DNA of 44,923 nucleotides from Bradyrhizobium sp. (GTDB taxonomy: Bacteria > Pseudomonadota > Alphaproteobacteria > Rhizobiales > Xanthobacteraceae): contig NZ_JAFATE010000314.1 in the NCBI RefSeq assembly GCF_019244115.1, forward strand, positions 1-44,923. The letters are read 5' to 3'. Both the position numbers and the translations under genes were made by a program. The stretch's first letter is position 1. The number at the start of each line of letters is the position of its first letter. Below are positions 1 through 9,648 of this stretch, in pieces. The notes under the pieces are model-generated. The model was not told where the DNA came from, did no database searches, and worked only from the letters and a program-made list of their open reading frames with translations.

Positions 1-102
1 CGGGAAACCACTCTCGTCCAGTCTTCGTTTACAAGTGATTCGTGACTCATCTCGTGTTGGAATCACGAGCGTTTCCAATACGCAAGACCAAACTTAACGC
101 CT

Positions 103-455
103 ATGGGGAATGCCGGGTGCTGGCCGCAACCCATGGCCCGCCAGCAACAAGAAAAGCTGGCGGCAGTAACCACAGGTTCAGCCAAATCATCCCGGCATTC
201 CCTGCGCGATGGTTTTAACGCTTATGGCGCGCTCTCCCTGGGAACCGGGCTTTCTTGCTCCCATCGCCCGCGAGATCATCATCTCGCGAGCTTGGCCTCA
301 GCGTCGGGAGGCCAGGACCACGCGCTTTCGCCGTCCGCATCGATATCGCTCGTCCGGCGAGACCAACACGTCCACCGCATCCCCGCCTCACGTGTCGTGA
401 CGATCGCGATACGCCCTCTGCATCGAGGCGGGATAGCCGCACCATACTTCTGATT
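103..455. repeat. Putative dispersed non-coding element (Bradyrhizobium-type repeated sequence)
   Basis: No convincing CDS: only overlapping short Arg/Pro/Ser-rich ORFs in several frames. Contains a perfect hairpin CGCGAGAT-CATC-ATCTCGCG (269-288). The sequence resembles, from memory, a recurrent segment in Bradyrhizobium genomes; not verified. Confidence 0.45.
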
Positions 456-508
456 TGCCGAAACAGCAAGCAGAAATATTTTTTGCTCGGGGGCTGGACA
501 GCATTTTG

Positions 509-2077
509 TCAGAACGACCCGTCGGGCAAATCAGTCCGTACAATCCGACAGTTCAGCCCTCCCCATCCGCTTCCGACGGCGGTTTGAAACGCCGCCCGCT
601 CCGCCGACGTCAGCGACAACCGGTGCTTTGTCCGCCGATCGAGAATATCAGCGGCGCATGTCGCCCACTCCGTGTCGCTGACATAGCTGGCCTCCCGTTC
701 ATAGAGATTCGCGCCAAAATGCCGCCCGAGATCCGCGCAGCGGCGCGCCGATCCCAACAGTTCTCGCGCACGCGTGCCGTAGAGGCGCGCATAGTGATGG
801 ACCAGATCCTGCGGCAGGGCCGCATACTCGCGCGCCAGCTCCGCCGCAAAGTCTGGAAACGACGTCATGTCGCCGCCGGGCAGCGGTTTTCCGGCGGTCC
901 AGGCCGGCTGCATGTCCGGAAACCATGGCAGGAGACGCTGCATCGCGTGCTCGGCGAGTTTTCGGTAGGTGGTGATCTTGCCGCCAAAAATCGACAGCAG
1001 CGGCGCGGTGCCTGCCGCGCCGTCGACCTCGAAGACATAATCCCGCGTCACCGCGGACGGATTTTTGGCATTGTCATCATACAGCGGCCGGACACCGGAG
1101 AAAGTGTGAACGATGTCGCGCGCCTCCGGGGCCTTTCGAAAGTAGCGGCGCAGCACGCGCAACAGATAATCGGTCTCGGCAGCGTCGATCGCGACATCCT
1201 CGGCGCGGCCGTCATAGGGAATGTCGGTGGTGCCGATCAGCGCGAGCTTGTCGCCATAGGGATTGACGAAGATGACGCGACGATCGTCGTTCTGCAGCAG
1301 ATAGGCCTGCGGCCCGTTCCAGAACTTTGGCACTACCAGATGGCTGCCCTTGACGAGGCGCACCCTGTGCCCGGAATTCAGTCCGGCAACGACAGATGCG
1401 ACGTCCTGGACCCAGGGGCCGGCTGCATTGACGAGCACGCGCGCGCGAACGACCTGCGTCGTGCCATCCGCGCCCTGCATCTCGAGCAGCCAGCCGCCGT
1501 TTGCGCGCTGCGCGCGCAAGGCGCGGGTGCGCGGCAGCACGCGCGCGCCGTTCTGGGCCGCATCGATCAGGTTGAGGATGACGAGCCGCGCATCGTCGAC
1601 CCAGCAGTCGGAATATTCGAAACCGCGGCGAAATTCAGAGCGCAGCGGCTTGCCTTCGGGGCTGCGGGTGAGATCCAGGCCGCGGCTCGGCGGGAGGCGC
1701 TTGCGGCCGCCGAGATGATCGTACAGGAACAGGCCAGCCCTTACCAGCCACGCCGGACGCTGCTCCGGCGAATGCGGCAGCACGAACCGCATCGGCCAGA
1801 TGATGTGGGGCGCGGAGGCGAGCAGGACCTCGCGCTCGATCAGCGCTTCGCGCACCAGGCGAAACTCGTAATATTCGAGATAGCGCAGACCGCCATGGAC
1901 GAGCTTGCCCGAGCGCGACGACGTGCCCTCGCCAAAGTCGTCCTTCTCGCAAATCAGAACTTTAAGGCCCCGCCCGGCCGCATCGCGCGCGATGCCGGCC
2001 CCGTTGATTCCGCCCCCGATGACGGCGATGTCGACCAGCCCGTGATCCCCGCCCGCGGCCGGTGCAGCACCATTCAT
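509..2077 (-). CDS. glpD: FAD-dependent glycerol-3-phosphate dehydrogenase family protein (GlpD/EryB-like)
   Basis: 522 aa; N-terminal dinucleotide-binding VDIAVIGGGINGAGIARDAAGRG, SSRSGKLVHGGLRYLE, FGGKITTYRKLAE; first 4 bp overlap the upstream aldolase stop. Confidence 0.88.
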   Translation of the reverse strand: MNGAAPAAGGDHGLVDIAVIGGGINGAGIARDAAGRGLKVLICEKDDFGEGTSSRSGKLVHGGLRYLEYYEFRLVREALIEREVLLASAPHIIWPMRFVLPHSPEQRPAWLVRAGLFLYDHLGGRKRLPPSRGLDLTRSPEGKPLRSEFRRGFEYSDCWVDDARLVILNLIDAAQNGARVLPRTRALRAQRANGGWLLEMQGADGTTQVVRARVLVNAAGPWVQDVASVVAGLNSGHRVRLVKGSHLVVPKFWNGPQAYLLQNDDRRVIFVNPYGDKLALIGTTDIPYDGRAEDVAIDAAETDYLLRVLRRYFRKAPEARDIVHTFSGVRPLYDDNAKNPSAVTRDYVFEVDGAAGTAPLLSIFGGKITTYRKLAEHAMQRLLPWFPDMQPAWTAGKPLPGGDMTSFPDFAAELAREYAALPQDLVHHYARLYGTRARELLGSARRCADLGRHFGANLYEREASYVSDTEWATCAADILDRRTKHRLSLTSAERAAFQTAVGSGWGGLNCRIVRTDLPDGSF

Positions 2078-2823
2078 CGCGTCTTGCCGACCCGCTTCTC
2101 AATTCGCCGCGCGGACGCTTTCGCCGAGGCGCGCGGCTTCACGGCCGGCTTTGCCACGGCTTTGGGCTTCGGAGCCTGCAAGCCGTAGGTCGAAAATCCC
2201 CGCGCGGTCTCCGCGATCTCGTCGTCGCTGAGAATGACGGGCTCACCGAGCGCGAGCGAGAGATAGTATTGGCGCGCAATGGTCTCGAGTTCGACCGCGA
2301 GCCACATCGCCTTGTCGAGGTTGGCGCCGACCGCGATCATGCCGTGATTGGCCAACAGACAGCCATTGCGGCCTTCGAGCGCTTCCAGCGCGAGCTCGGA
2401 GAGCTCCGCGGTGCCGTAGCGTGCATAGCCCGCGCAGCGAATGTCGGTACCGCCGAACGCGGCCATCATGTAGTGGCAGGCGGGGATCGGCTTGCGCGCG
2501 ATCGCGAGCACCGTGGCATAGGTGGAATGGGTGTGCACGACGCTGCCCACGTCCGGGCGGGCGCGCATGATGTCGAGATGAAAGCGCCATTCGGTCGAGG
2601 GCTGCAATGGCCCGGACCATTCGCCATAGGAATCGTCGAGCGCCATCGCGGCGATCATCTCCGGCTTCATCGCGTCATAAGGCGTGGCCGACGGGGTGAT
2701 CAGCATGCGGTCCTTGTAGCGGGCGGAGATGTTGCCTGAGGTACCCTGGTTGAGACCCGAGTCGTTCATCCATCGGCATTTTGCGATGATCGCCTCGCGC
2801 AGCTTTCGTTCCTCACCGGTCAT
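2074..2823 (-). CDS. Class II aldolase/adducin family protein (L-fuculose-phosphate-aldolase-like)
   Basis: 249 aa; TSGNISARY, metal-binding HTHSTYAT and LANHGMIAVG motifs; Ala/Lys/Arg-rich C-terminal tail. Confidence 0.85.
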   Translation of the reverse strand: MTGEERKLREAIIAKCRWMNDSGLNQGTSGNISARYKDRMLITPSATPYDAMKPEMIAAMALDDSYGEWSGPLQPSTEWRFHLDIMRARPDVGSVVHTHSTYATVLAIARKPIPACHYMMAAFGGTDIRCAGYARYGTAELSELALEALEGRNGCLLANHGMIAVGANLDKAMWLAVELETIARQYYLSLALGEPVILSDDEIAETARGFSTYGLQAPKPKAVAKPAVKPRASAKASARRIEKRVGKTR

Positions 2824-2841
2824 AAGCGAAACCTTTCGTCC

Positions 2842-3933
2842 TCAGCAGGGGTTGAGCGGCGGCTCGCCGGCCAGAAAGCGGCGAACCTCCTCGGCCGCCT
2901 GCTCGGCGGCAACAGTGACGGTGCGCACCGAGGCGCCGGCAATGTGCGGCGTCAGTGTGACATTGGGCAGTTGCAGGATCGGCCAGTCCGGCGGCGCCGG
3001 CTCGACGGCATAGGTGTCGAGCATCGCGCCGGCCAGCCGGCCCGAAACCAGCGCGTCATGCAGTGCCTCGTAATCCACCAGCGGCCCGCGCGCGGTATTG
3101 ATGAGGATCGCGCCGTCCTTGACCCGCGCCAGCGCATCACGACCGATGAATCCCGTTGTCTCCAGCGTGACCCGCGCATGCAGGCTGATCACGTCGGCAC
3201 GCGCCAGCAATTCATTCAACGCAACATGCTCGACGCCATCATGACGGTCTTGCGCGCTGAGCTGGACATAGGGATCGGTCACCAGGATCCTGCAGCCAAA
3301 GGCCTTGAGCAGTCTTGTCACCCGGCTGCCGATCGCGCCATAACCGACGATCCCGACCGTCATCTCGGACAGCTCGCGCCCGGTGCGGTCGGCACGATAG
3401 AGATCGCCGCGCCATTCGCCTGATCGCAACGCCTCGTGGCCGCTGCGGATCAGGCGCGTTTCGGCGAGAATCGCCCCGATGGTGAATTCGGCGACCGCGC
3501 TCGCATTGCGGCCGGGCGTGTTGACCACCAGCACGTTGTGATCGCGCGCCGCCTTGAGGTCGATATTGACCGGGCCGCCGCGCGAGACCGCGATGAATTT
3601 CAGCTTGGGAAGCCGTTCCAGCATGGCCCGCGAGATCGGCGCAAGATGCGTGACGAGCAGCGCCGCATCGCCGATGAAGGCCGCGACCTCGTCCGGCTGT
3701 CCCATATATTCCTTCAGGCCATCGAGCGGGGAGCCGGCATAACCGTGCTCCATCGGCTCGTCCGGCCAGGGCTGCTCGAGCGTTTTGATGCTGATGCCGT
3801 TGCCGCACGCCGCGGCAATTTGCTCGGCGAAGACCGACGGCAGCATGAAACGATCGCCGATGACGGCAATGGCGTTGGTATTGGAATGAGACAGCGTCGA
3901 ATCGGGCATCGCGTGAGGCTTTGTACTAGACAT
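2842..3933 (-). CDS. D-2-hydroxyacid dehydrogenase (NAD-dependent, phosphoglycerate-dehydrogenase-like)
   Basis: ORF 2842..3996 trimmed to MSSTKPHAMP; Rossmann motif VGIVGYGAIGSRVTRLLKAFG, INTARGPLVDYEAL, TPHIAGAS. Confidence 0.85.
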   Translation of the reverse strand: MSSTKPHAMPDSTLSHSNTNAIAVIGDRFMLPSVFAEQIAAACGNGISIKTLEQPWPDEPMEHGYAGSPLDGLKEYMGQPDEVAAFIGDAALLVTHLAPISRAMLERLPKLKFIAVSRGGPVNIDLKAARDHNVLVVNTPGRNASAVAEFTIGAILAETRLIRSGHEALRSGEWRGDLYRADRTGRELSEMTVGIVGYGAIGSRVTRLLKAFGCRILVTDPYVQLSAQDRHDGVEHVALNELLARADVISLHARVTLETTGFIGRDALARVKDGAILINTARGPLVDYEALHDALVSGRLAGAMLDTYAVEPAPPDWPILQLPNVTLTPHIAGASVRTVTVAAEQAAEEVRRFLAGEPPLNPC

Positions 3934-5500
3934 GGGCGTCCCCCGCGCGCAAGGCGGCGAGCTGCTTCCAGACCGGCCGGGAGCCGAGCCGCGCATCGAG
4001 GTAGACCGGAAACAGTTTTGCGTAGCGCGCAGCCAGGACCGGATCGGGCGCCTGCGGCGTACTGAGATGCGGGCTCACCCAGTCTTCTGCGCAGGCTGCC
4101 ATGTCGGCGTAGCAGCCGGTGGCGACAGCCGCGATCATCGCCGCTCCCGCGGCACCGGCCTCGGCGCGACTGCAGATCCGAATGTTGCAGTCGAGCGTGG
4201 CCGCAAGGATCGTGCCGAGCGCCCGGCTGCGCGCCGCGCCGCCGGTGATCCTGATATCGCGCGGCAGCGTTCCCATGGCGGCGTAACAATCGCGCGCCGC
4301 GAATGCCAGTCCCTCGATGACAGCGCGCATCAGGTCCCAGTAGCGGTGGCGGGAGCGCAGGCCGAAAAATTGCGCGCAGGCCTCATGCGCGACGAACGGG
4401 CCGCGCTCGCCGGCATCCGAGATGAAGGGATGAAACAGCAGTTCGCCCGGCTCGGCCTGCAGCACGCGTTCGTCGAGCCGTTTGAGGAGATCGCCGCGCG
4501 CGCGCGTCACGCCTTCGGCGGCCAGCACGTCCAAAGCAAGATCGAGCAGCCAGTCGATGTTCAGCGTCGCCGCCATGTTGGATTGCATCTGCGCATAATG
4601 GCCGGGCACCGGGAACGGCATGGTGTAGCCGGTCGCCTCGCTGTTCAATGTCACTGCGTCCGCATTGGCGGCGAGCCGCATATGCATGCCGGTCGAGCCG
4701 ACGATGGTGCAGCCGATATCGGGCGCGGTATCGTAGAGGCCGGCGCCCAGCGCATTGCAGATCACGTCGACATAGCCGAGCGACACCGGCACGCCGGCGG
4801 GCAGGCCAGTCTCCGCCGCGGCCGCATCGGTCAGCCGATGCGTGGTGGCGACGCCGTCGACCACTTTGGGAAAAAGCCTCATCAGATCGGAGATGCCGAT
4901 GAGACCAGCGGTCTCCTCATCAAAACCGCGCTTGCGAAACTTGCCACACGTGAAGGTGGCTTCCGACGGATCGGTGGCGCGCTCGCCGGTGAGCAGGAAG
5001 TAGAGCCAGTCCTTGCAATGAAAGGCGGTGCGCGCCCGCGACAGCACATCCGGCTCGTGGGCCTTGAACCACGCCAATTGGGCGCCCTGCTGGCACGCAT
5101 TGAGGCCGGAGCCAGTGCGGCGATAGAGTTTTGCGTTACGCTCGCTGGACCTGATCTCGTCCACCAGTTTTGCCGCGCGCGAATCGAGCCACAGCAGCGC
5201 CGGCGCGACCGGCCGCCCGTCGTCGTCGATCAGCCAGGTGCCGTCGCCCTGCCCGGTGACCGCGATGGCCGCCAGGCGCGTGCCGAGATCGGGGACGACG
5301 GAGGCAAGTCCCCTGACCGCGGCGACCGTATCGGTCCAGGTCCGCGCCATCTCCTGCTCGACCCGGCCGCCTGCGGCGATGCGATAGCTGTTCGGCAGCG
5401 CGAATTCGCCGAGCTGCCCGCCGTCACGCGCGAACGCCACGGTCTTGATCATCGAGGTGCCGGCATCGATGCCGACGATCAGGTCGCGGCTTTGCGTCAT
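3926..5500 (-). CDS. FGGY-family carbohydrate kinase, erythritol-kinase (EryA)-like
   Basis: 524 aa; IVGIDAGTSMIKTVAF, AVTGQGDGTWLID, GLNACQQGAQLAWFK, TGGAARSRALG; resembles EryA as recalled. Confidence 0.8.
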   Translation of the reverse strand: MTQSRDLIVGIDAGTSMIKTVAFARDGGQLGEFALPNSYRIAAGGRVEQEMARTWTDTVAAVRGLASVVPDLGTRLAAIAVTGQGDGTWLIDDDGRPVAPALLWLDSRAAKLVDEIRSSERNAKLYRRTGSGLNACQQGAQLAWFKAHEPDVLSRARTAFHCKDWLYFLLTGERATDPSEATFTCGKFRKRGFDEETAGLIGISDLMRLFPKVVDGVATTHRLTDAAAAETGLPAGVPVSLGYVDVICNALGAGLYDTAPDIGCTIVGSTGMHMRLAANADAVTLNSEATGYTMPFPVPGHYAQMQSNMAATLNIDWLLDLALDVLAAEGVTRARGDLLKRLDERVLQAEPGELLFHPFISDAGERGPFVAHEACAQFFGLRSRHRYWDLMRAVIEGLAFAARDCYAAMGTLPRDIRITGGAARSRALGTILAATLDCNIRICSRAEAGAAGAAMIAAVATGCYADMAACAEDWVSPHLSTPQAPDPVLAARYAKLFPVYLDARLGSRPVWKQLAALRAGDAHV

Positions 5501-6624
5501 CGTGCCGCCGCCTCCGCATGGTGAATGCAGGTGCCGTCGGCGGCGAAAATGTGGATGTGACGCGGCTCGATCGCAAACGGCACGAGCTCACCCGGCCGCG
5601 CCGCGACGCGGCCCGGCGTGACGGCAATCACGAGATGGCCGCAGAGTTCGCCGGCGATATGCGACTGGTCGCCGAGCCATTGATTGGAGGCAACGCGCAC
5701 GCGTGCCTCGCCCGATCCGACCGCGATCTTCTGTGGCCGGATGCCGATGCGCAGCGACGGCGCCGTCTCCAGCGTTTTTCGCGCGACGGCGTCGAGCGCG
5801 TCGCCCTCGATCTGGAGGGCCACGTCGCGGCCGACCGACAGGCGGAAGCCGCCATCGGTGCGGCTGACATCCGCCTCCAGCAGGTTCATCGGCGGCTCGC
5901 CGATGAAGCTGGCGACGAACAGGTTTGCGGGCCGGTCCTTCAATTCCTTCTCGCTGGCGAACTGCTGCAGCACGCCGTCCTCCATGACCGCGATGCGATC
6001 CGCCAGCGCGCTCGCTTCGGTCTGGTCGTGGGTGACGAAGATCGCCGTCATTTCCCGCTCGGCAAGGAGGCTTTTGATTCGACCGCGCAGCACCGCGCGA
6101 AGCTGCGGCTCGAGCTGCCCCATCGGCTCGTCGAGCAGATAGAGATCGGCGTCGCGCACCAGCGCGCGTGCCAGCGACACCCGCTGCTGCTGACCGCCCG
6201 AGATCGAGCGCGGATAGCTGTCCAGAATGTCCTCGATCTCGACCAAGTGCGCGATCGTGTCGACGCGCCGCGACATCTCCGCGCGCGACAGCTGCCGGGA
6301 TTTCAGCGCAAACGCGATGTTCTCGCGCACCGTAAGCGGCGGATAGAGCGAGTAGCCTTCAAAAGCCATCGCGACCTTGCGCCGGGCCGGCGGCAGCTCG
6401 TGGATGCGCCGTCCCTGCAGCGTGATCGATCCGGCCGTCACGCTCTCAAAACCCGCGATCATGCGCAAGGTCGAGGTCTTGCCGCAGCCGGATGAGCCCA
6501 AGAGTGCGACGATCTCGCCCTTGCCGATCTCCATGTCGAGAGATCGCACGGCGTGAACCGGCGTCTTGCTGCGGCTCGCATAGACCTTGTCAACGCTGCG
6601 AAGCTCGAGTATGCCCATGGCCAT
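5497..6624 (-). CDS. Sugar ABC transporter ATP-binding protein
   Basis: ORF 5497..6789 trimmed to MAMGILELRSVDKVY; Walker A LLGSSGCGKTSTLRM, signature SISGGQQQRVSLARAL, LYLLDEPMGQL. Confidence 0.9.
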   Translation of the reverse strand: MAMGILELRSVDKVYASRSKTPVHAVRSLDMEIGKGEIVALLGSSGCGKTSTLRMIAGFESVTAGSITLQGRRIHELPPARRKVAMAFEGYSLYPPLTVRENIAFALKSRQLSRAEMSRRVDTIAHLVEIEDILDSYPRSISGGQQQRVSLARALVRDADLYLLDEPMGQLEPQLRAVLRGRIKSLLAEREMTAIFVTHDQTEASALADRIAVMEDGVLQQFASEKELKDRPANLFVASFIGEPPMNLLEADVSRTDGGFRLSVGRDVALQIEGDALDAVARKTLETAPSLRIGIRPQKIAVGSGEARVRVASNQWLGDQSHIAGELCGHLVIAVTPGRVAARPGELVPFAIEPRHIHIFAADGTCIHHAEAAAR

Positions 6625-6634
6625 CACTGCTCCA

Positions 6635-7732
6635 TCATGCGGCCTGTCGCCGGTGCGACAGTTCGATGCGGCGTCCGCTCGCGCGGTCGAACAACAGCGC
6701 CGCCTCCGGCGTGAAGCGGACAAAGACTGACGCGTCGGACGCCGTGTAAGGTGCGTCAGGCGGCAGGGCCGCGAGCCATTCCGTTCCATCGGCCAGGCGA
6801 AGCAACAGCACGGCCTTTTCGTGGATCGGCGTGACCGCGAGGATGCGCGCCGGGACGGCGTCGTCAGCAGCCGATAACGAGATCATCAGATCTTCAGGCC
6901 GCACGCCGAGCCAGCAGGCCGCTGTCGGCGGCTCCGCGCCAGCCGGGCCGAGATGCACGCGGGCGCCAGAGATCGCGGCCGAGAGCGCGCCATGCTCGGC
7001 GAGCGGCGTCACCTCGACGAGATTGATGGAGGGATCGCCAAACAGCCGCGCGACGGCGACGGAGGCGGGTCTCGCATAAATGTCCTCGGGAGGCGCGACC
7101 TGCTCGAGGTGGCCGTCGATCAGCACGGCGATGCGATCGGCGATCGCCATCGCCTCGCGATAATCCTGGGTCACATAGAGCACCGATGAAGAACCGCGCC
7201 GCAGCAGGTTCGGCAGTTCGAGCCGCATTTCATAGCGCAGCTTGGCGTCGACATTGCGCAGGGGATCGTCCAGCAGCAGCACGTCCGGGCTGCCGATCAG
7301 CGCACGCGCCAGCGCGGTGCGCTGCTTCTGCCCGTTCGACAATTCACGCGGCATGTGACCCAGCACATGCTCGATCTTGAGCAATCGGCTGATCGCCTGC
7401 ACGCGGGCCGCCACCTCGGCGGCTTTGCCGCGCAGTCCGCTCGCGATGTTCTGGCGGGCCGACATGTGCGGAAACAGCGCAAAATTCTGGAACGCCATGC
7501 CGATGCCGCGCCGCTCGGGCGGCGCGCCGACCATCGAACGGCCGCCGATGAGAATTTCGCCTTCGTCGGGCTCGAACATGCCCGCGATCATGCGCAGCAG
7601 CACCGTCTTGCCACTGCCGGACGGTCCGAACACGGCGACGATCTCGCCGGGCTCGACGGCGAGCGACAGACGATCGGCCGGCAGTGTCGTGCCAAACGCC
7701 TTGCTGACGGATTTGAGCTCGAGCCGTGACAT
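6635..7732 (-). CDS. Sugar ABC transporter ATP-binding protein (second)
   Basis: 365 aa; Walker A FGPSGSGKTVLLRM, LSNGQKQRTALARAL, VLLLDDPLRNVDAKLR. Confidence 0.9.
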   Translation of the reverse strand: MSRLELKSVSKAFGTTLPADRLSLAVEPGEIVAVFGPSGSGKTVLLRMIAGMFEPDEGEILIGGRSMVGAPPERRGIGMAFQNFALFPHMSARQNIASGLRGKAAEVAARVQAISRLLKIEHVLGHMPRELSNGQKQRTALARALIGSPDVLLLDDPLRNVDAKLRYEMRLELPNLLRRGSSSVLYVTQDYREAMAIADRIAVLIDGHLEQVAPPEDIYARPASVAVARLFGDPSINLVEVTPLAEHGALSAAISGARVHLGPAGAEPPTAACWLGVRPEDLMISLSAADDAVPARILAVTPIHEKAVLLLRLADGTEWLAALPPDAPYTASDASVFVRFTPEAALLFDRASGRRIELSHRRQAA

Positions 7733-7735
7733 TCC

Positions 7736-8593
7736 CTAGCCTTTCACCGCGCCGAGCGACAGCCCCTCGACCAGGTAGCGCTGCGCATAAAGCGCGAGCA
7801 GCAGGGTCGGCGTCACCGAGAGCACGATCGCCGCGGCGATCTGCCCGTATTGGATTCCCGAAGCCGTGACGAAGGCGAGCGCGCCGACCGTCACCGGCTG
7901 CTTGTCTGCGGAGGCGAGGATCAGCGCGAAGACAAAATTGTTCCAGCAGAAAATGAACGACAACAGGCCGGCCGCGGCAATGCCGGGCCCGGCGAGCGGC
8001 ACCGCGATGCGCGTAAAAGCCTCGCGCCAGGAATGGCCCGCGAGACGGTAGGCATGCTCGATATCGGGGCTGATGTCCTCAAAGTAGCCGCGCACGATCC
8101 AGAGGATCAACGGCAGTGCAATGAGCTGATAGACCCAGACGATGCCGAAATAGGTGTCGTTGAGGCCGATGTCCTGATAGTACAGCGACAGCGGCAGCAG
8201 CACGAGCAACGGCGGCGCGAAGCGGAACGAGAGCAGCGTGAAGGCGATGGTTTCGCCGAGCTTGAACTTGAATCGTGCGAAGGCATAGGCCGCCGGCACG
8301 CCGAGCAGCAGCGCCAGCACGACAGCGGCGCTCGACAGCGCAAAGCTGTTCCACAGATTGTGCACGAAGGAAATTTCGAGATTGCCCGCGGTCGTCCGCA
8401 ACTGGCCGGAGATCAGCGCCGCGTAATTGCCAAGCGTCGGTTCGAACACGAGGCGGGGCGGGATCCGCAAAATCTGCTCGTTGGTCTGGAACGACATCAG
8501 AAAGATCCAGACGATCGGAAACATGAAGAACACGAGGACGAGCGCAAGGGCGATGCCTCGGAAGATGCGTCCGGCGAGACTGGAATGTTCCAT
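7736..8593 (-). CDS. Carbohydrate ABC transporter permease (MalG-type)
   Basis: 285 aa, multiple TM segments; EAA-like EHAYRLAGHSWREAFTRIAVPLAGPGI; C-terminal YLVEGLSLGAVKG. Confidence 0.88.
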   Translation of the reverse strand: MEHSSLAGRIFRGIALALVLVFFMFPIVWIFLMSFQTNEQILRIPPRLVFEPTLGNYAALISGQLRTTAGNLEISFVHNLWNSFALSSAAVVLALLLGVPAAYAFARFKFKLGETIAFTLLSFRFAPPLLVLLPLSLYYQDIGLNDTYFGIVWVYQLIALPLILWIVRGYFEDISPDIEHAYRLAGHSWREAFTRIAVPLAGPGIAAAGLLSFIFCWNNFVFALILASADKQPVTVGALAFVTASGIQYGQIAAAIVLSVTPTLLLALYAQRYLVEGLSLGAVKG

Positions 8594-8609
8594 GGCCAGC
8601 GCTCCATCC

Positions 8610-9542
8610 TCAGGCCTGGCCGTGTGCGCGTGCGCGCAATCGCAGCCAGTTCCTGATGAAGATGTTCGAGAGGATATTGGTGATGAGCCAGAGGATCATC
8701 AGAAGTGCGGCCGAACGCCCGACATTCGTATACTGGAAGAATTCGAGATAGGCCTGCACCTGGAACACCATCAACCGGTCGCCGGGCCCGCCCTGGGTCA
8801 TCGCATAGATGATGTCGAACTGCTGGATCGAGTCCAGCAGGCGGAACAGCGAAGCGGTGATGATGTAGGGCGCCAGCATCGGCAGCGTGATGCGGAAGAA
8901 CACGAAACTGGCCGGCACGCCGTCGAGCGCGGCCGCCTCGAACGGCTGGCGCGGCAGCGAGCGCAGGCCGGCGAGCAGCAGGATCATGATGAAGGGCGTG
9001 TAGACCCAGATGTCGACCAGCACCACCGTGAACAGCGCGCTCGACGGATCAGAGGCCCATTTGAAGTCGGTGACGCCGAACAGACTGACGAGATAAGAGA
9101 GAATGCCAAAGCCCGGATTGGTCATCAGCTTCCACATCAAGGCCGCGATGGCGGGCGCGGTCATCAGCGGCAGCAGCAGCACGATCGAGACCGCGTTGTG
9201 GAAGCGCGTCGGACGCCGTAGCAGGAGTGCGATGCCAAGCCCGAGCAGGAGCTCGAGAATCACGGTCAAGGCAGTGTAGACGAGCGAGATGCGCAGCGTG
9301 TTCCAGAACGCCGGATCCGACAGAAAGTCGATATAGTTGTCGACCCCGATGAAGCCGCGAAGGTACGGCAAATTGAGCCGGTAGCGCTGCAGGGAATAGG
9401 CCGCCGCGGTCACGAACGGCACCAGGATCGCGATGCAGACCAGCAACGCCGGCAGGCTGAGCAGATAAGGCAGCCAGCGACCGCGTGGCCGCGCCTTGCG
9501 GCCGGTCAGCGGGCTGGTGTGAAGAAGCTGAAGTATGCTCAT
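8610..9542 (-). CDS. Carbohydrate ABC transporter permease (MalF-type)
   Basis: ORF 8610..9644 trimmed to ATG at 9542 (MSILQLLHTS); EAA motif EAAALDGVPASFVFFRITLPMLAPYI. Confidence 0.88.
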   Translation of the reverse strand: MSILQLLHTSPLTGRKARPRGRWLPYLLSLPALLVCIAILVPFVTAAAYSLQRYRLNLPYLRGFIGVDNYIDFLSDPAFWNTLRISLVYTALTVILELLLGLGIALLLRRPTRFHNAVSIVLLLPLMTAPAIAALMWKLMTNPGFGILSYLVSLFGVTDFKWASDPSSALFTVVLVDIWVYTPFIMILLLAGLRSLPRQPFEAAALDGVPASFVFFRITLPMLAPYIITASLFRLLDSIQQFDIIYAMTQGGPGDRLMVFQVQAYLEFFQYTNVGRSAALLMILWLITNILSNIFIRNWLRLRARAHGQA

Positions 9543-9572
9543 CCCTGACCATTGATCGCGTTGCGAGGCACA

Positions 9573-9641
9573 CCGCCGGCCCGGACGGGGCCAACTTCCG
9601 AACCGGCGGGCTGTCATGGTGCGGGAGGAACGGGCACCATG
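9573..9641 (-). other. Intercistronic stem-loops between solute-binding protein and permease genes
   Basis: Perfect 8-bp stem CATGGTGC/GCACCATG (9615-9622/9634-9641) plus CCGCCGG/CCGGCGG (9573-9579/9603-9609). Confidence 0.55.
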
Positions 9642-9648
9642 CAAGACA

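Noticed and set aside
103-453. Small ORFs at the left edge (116, 63, 84 and 110 aa)
   Set aside because: Overlapping in several frames with biased composition and no RBS or domain; better explained by a non-coding repeat.
455-2188. 577-aa plus-strand ORF
   Set aside because: Shadow of the GlpD-family gene on the minus strand.
3932-5524. 530-aa plus-strand ORF
   Set aside because: Shadow of the EryA-like kinase gene; no motifs.
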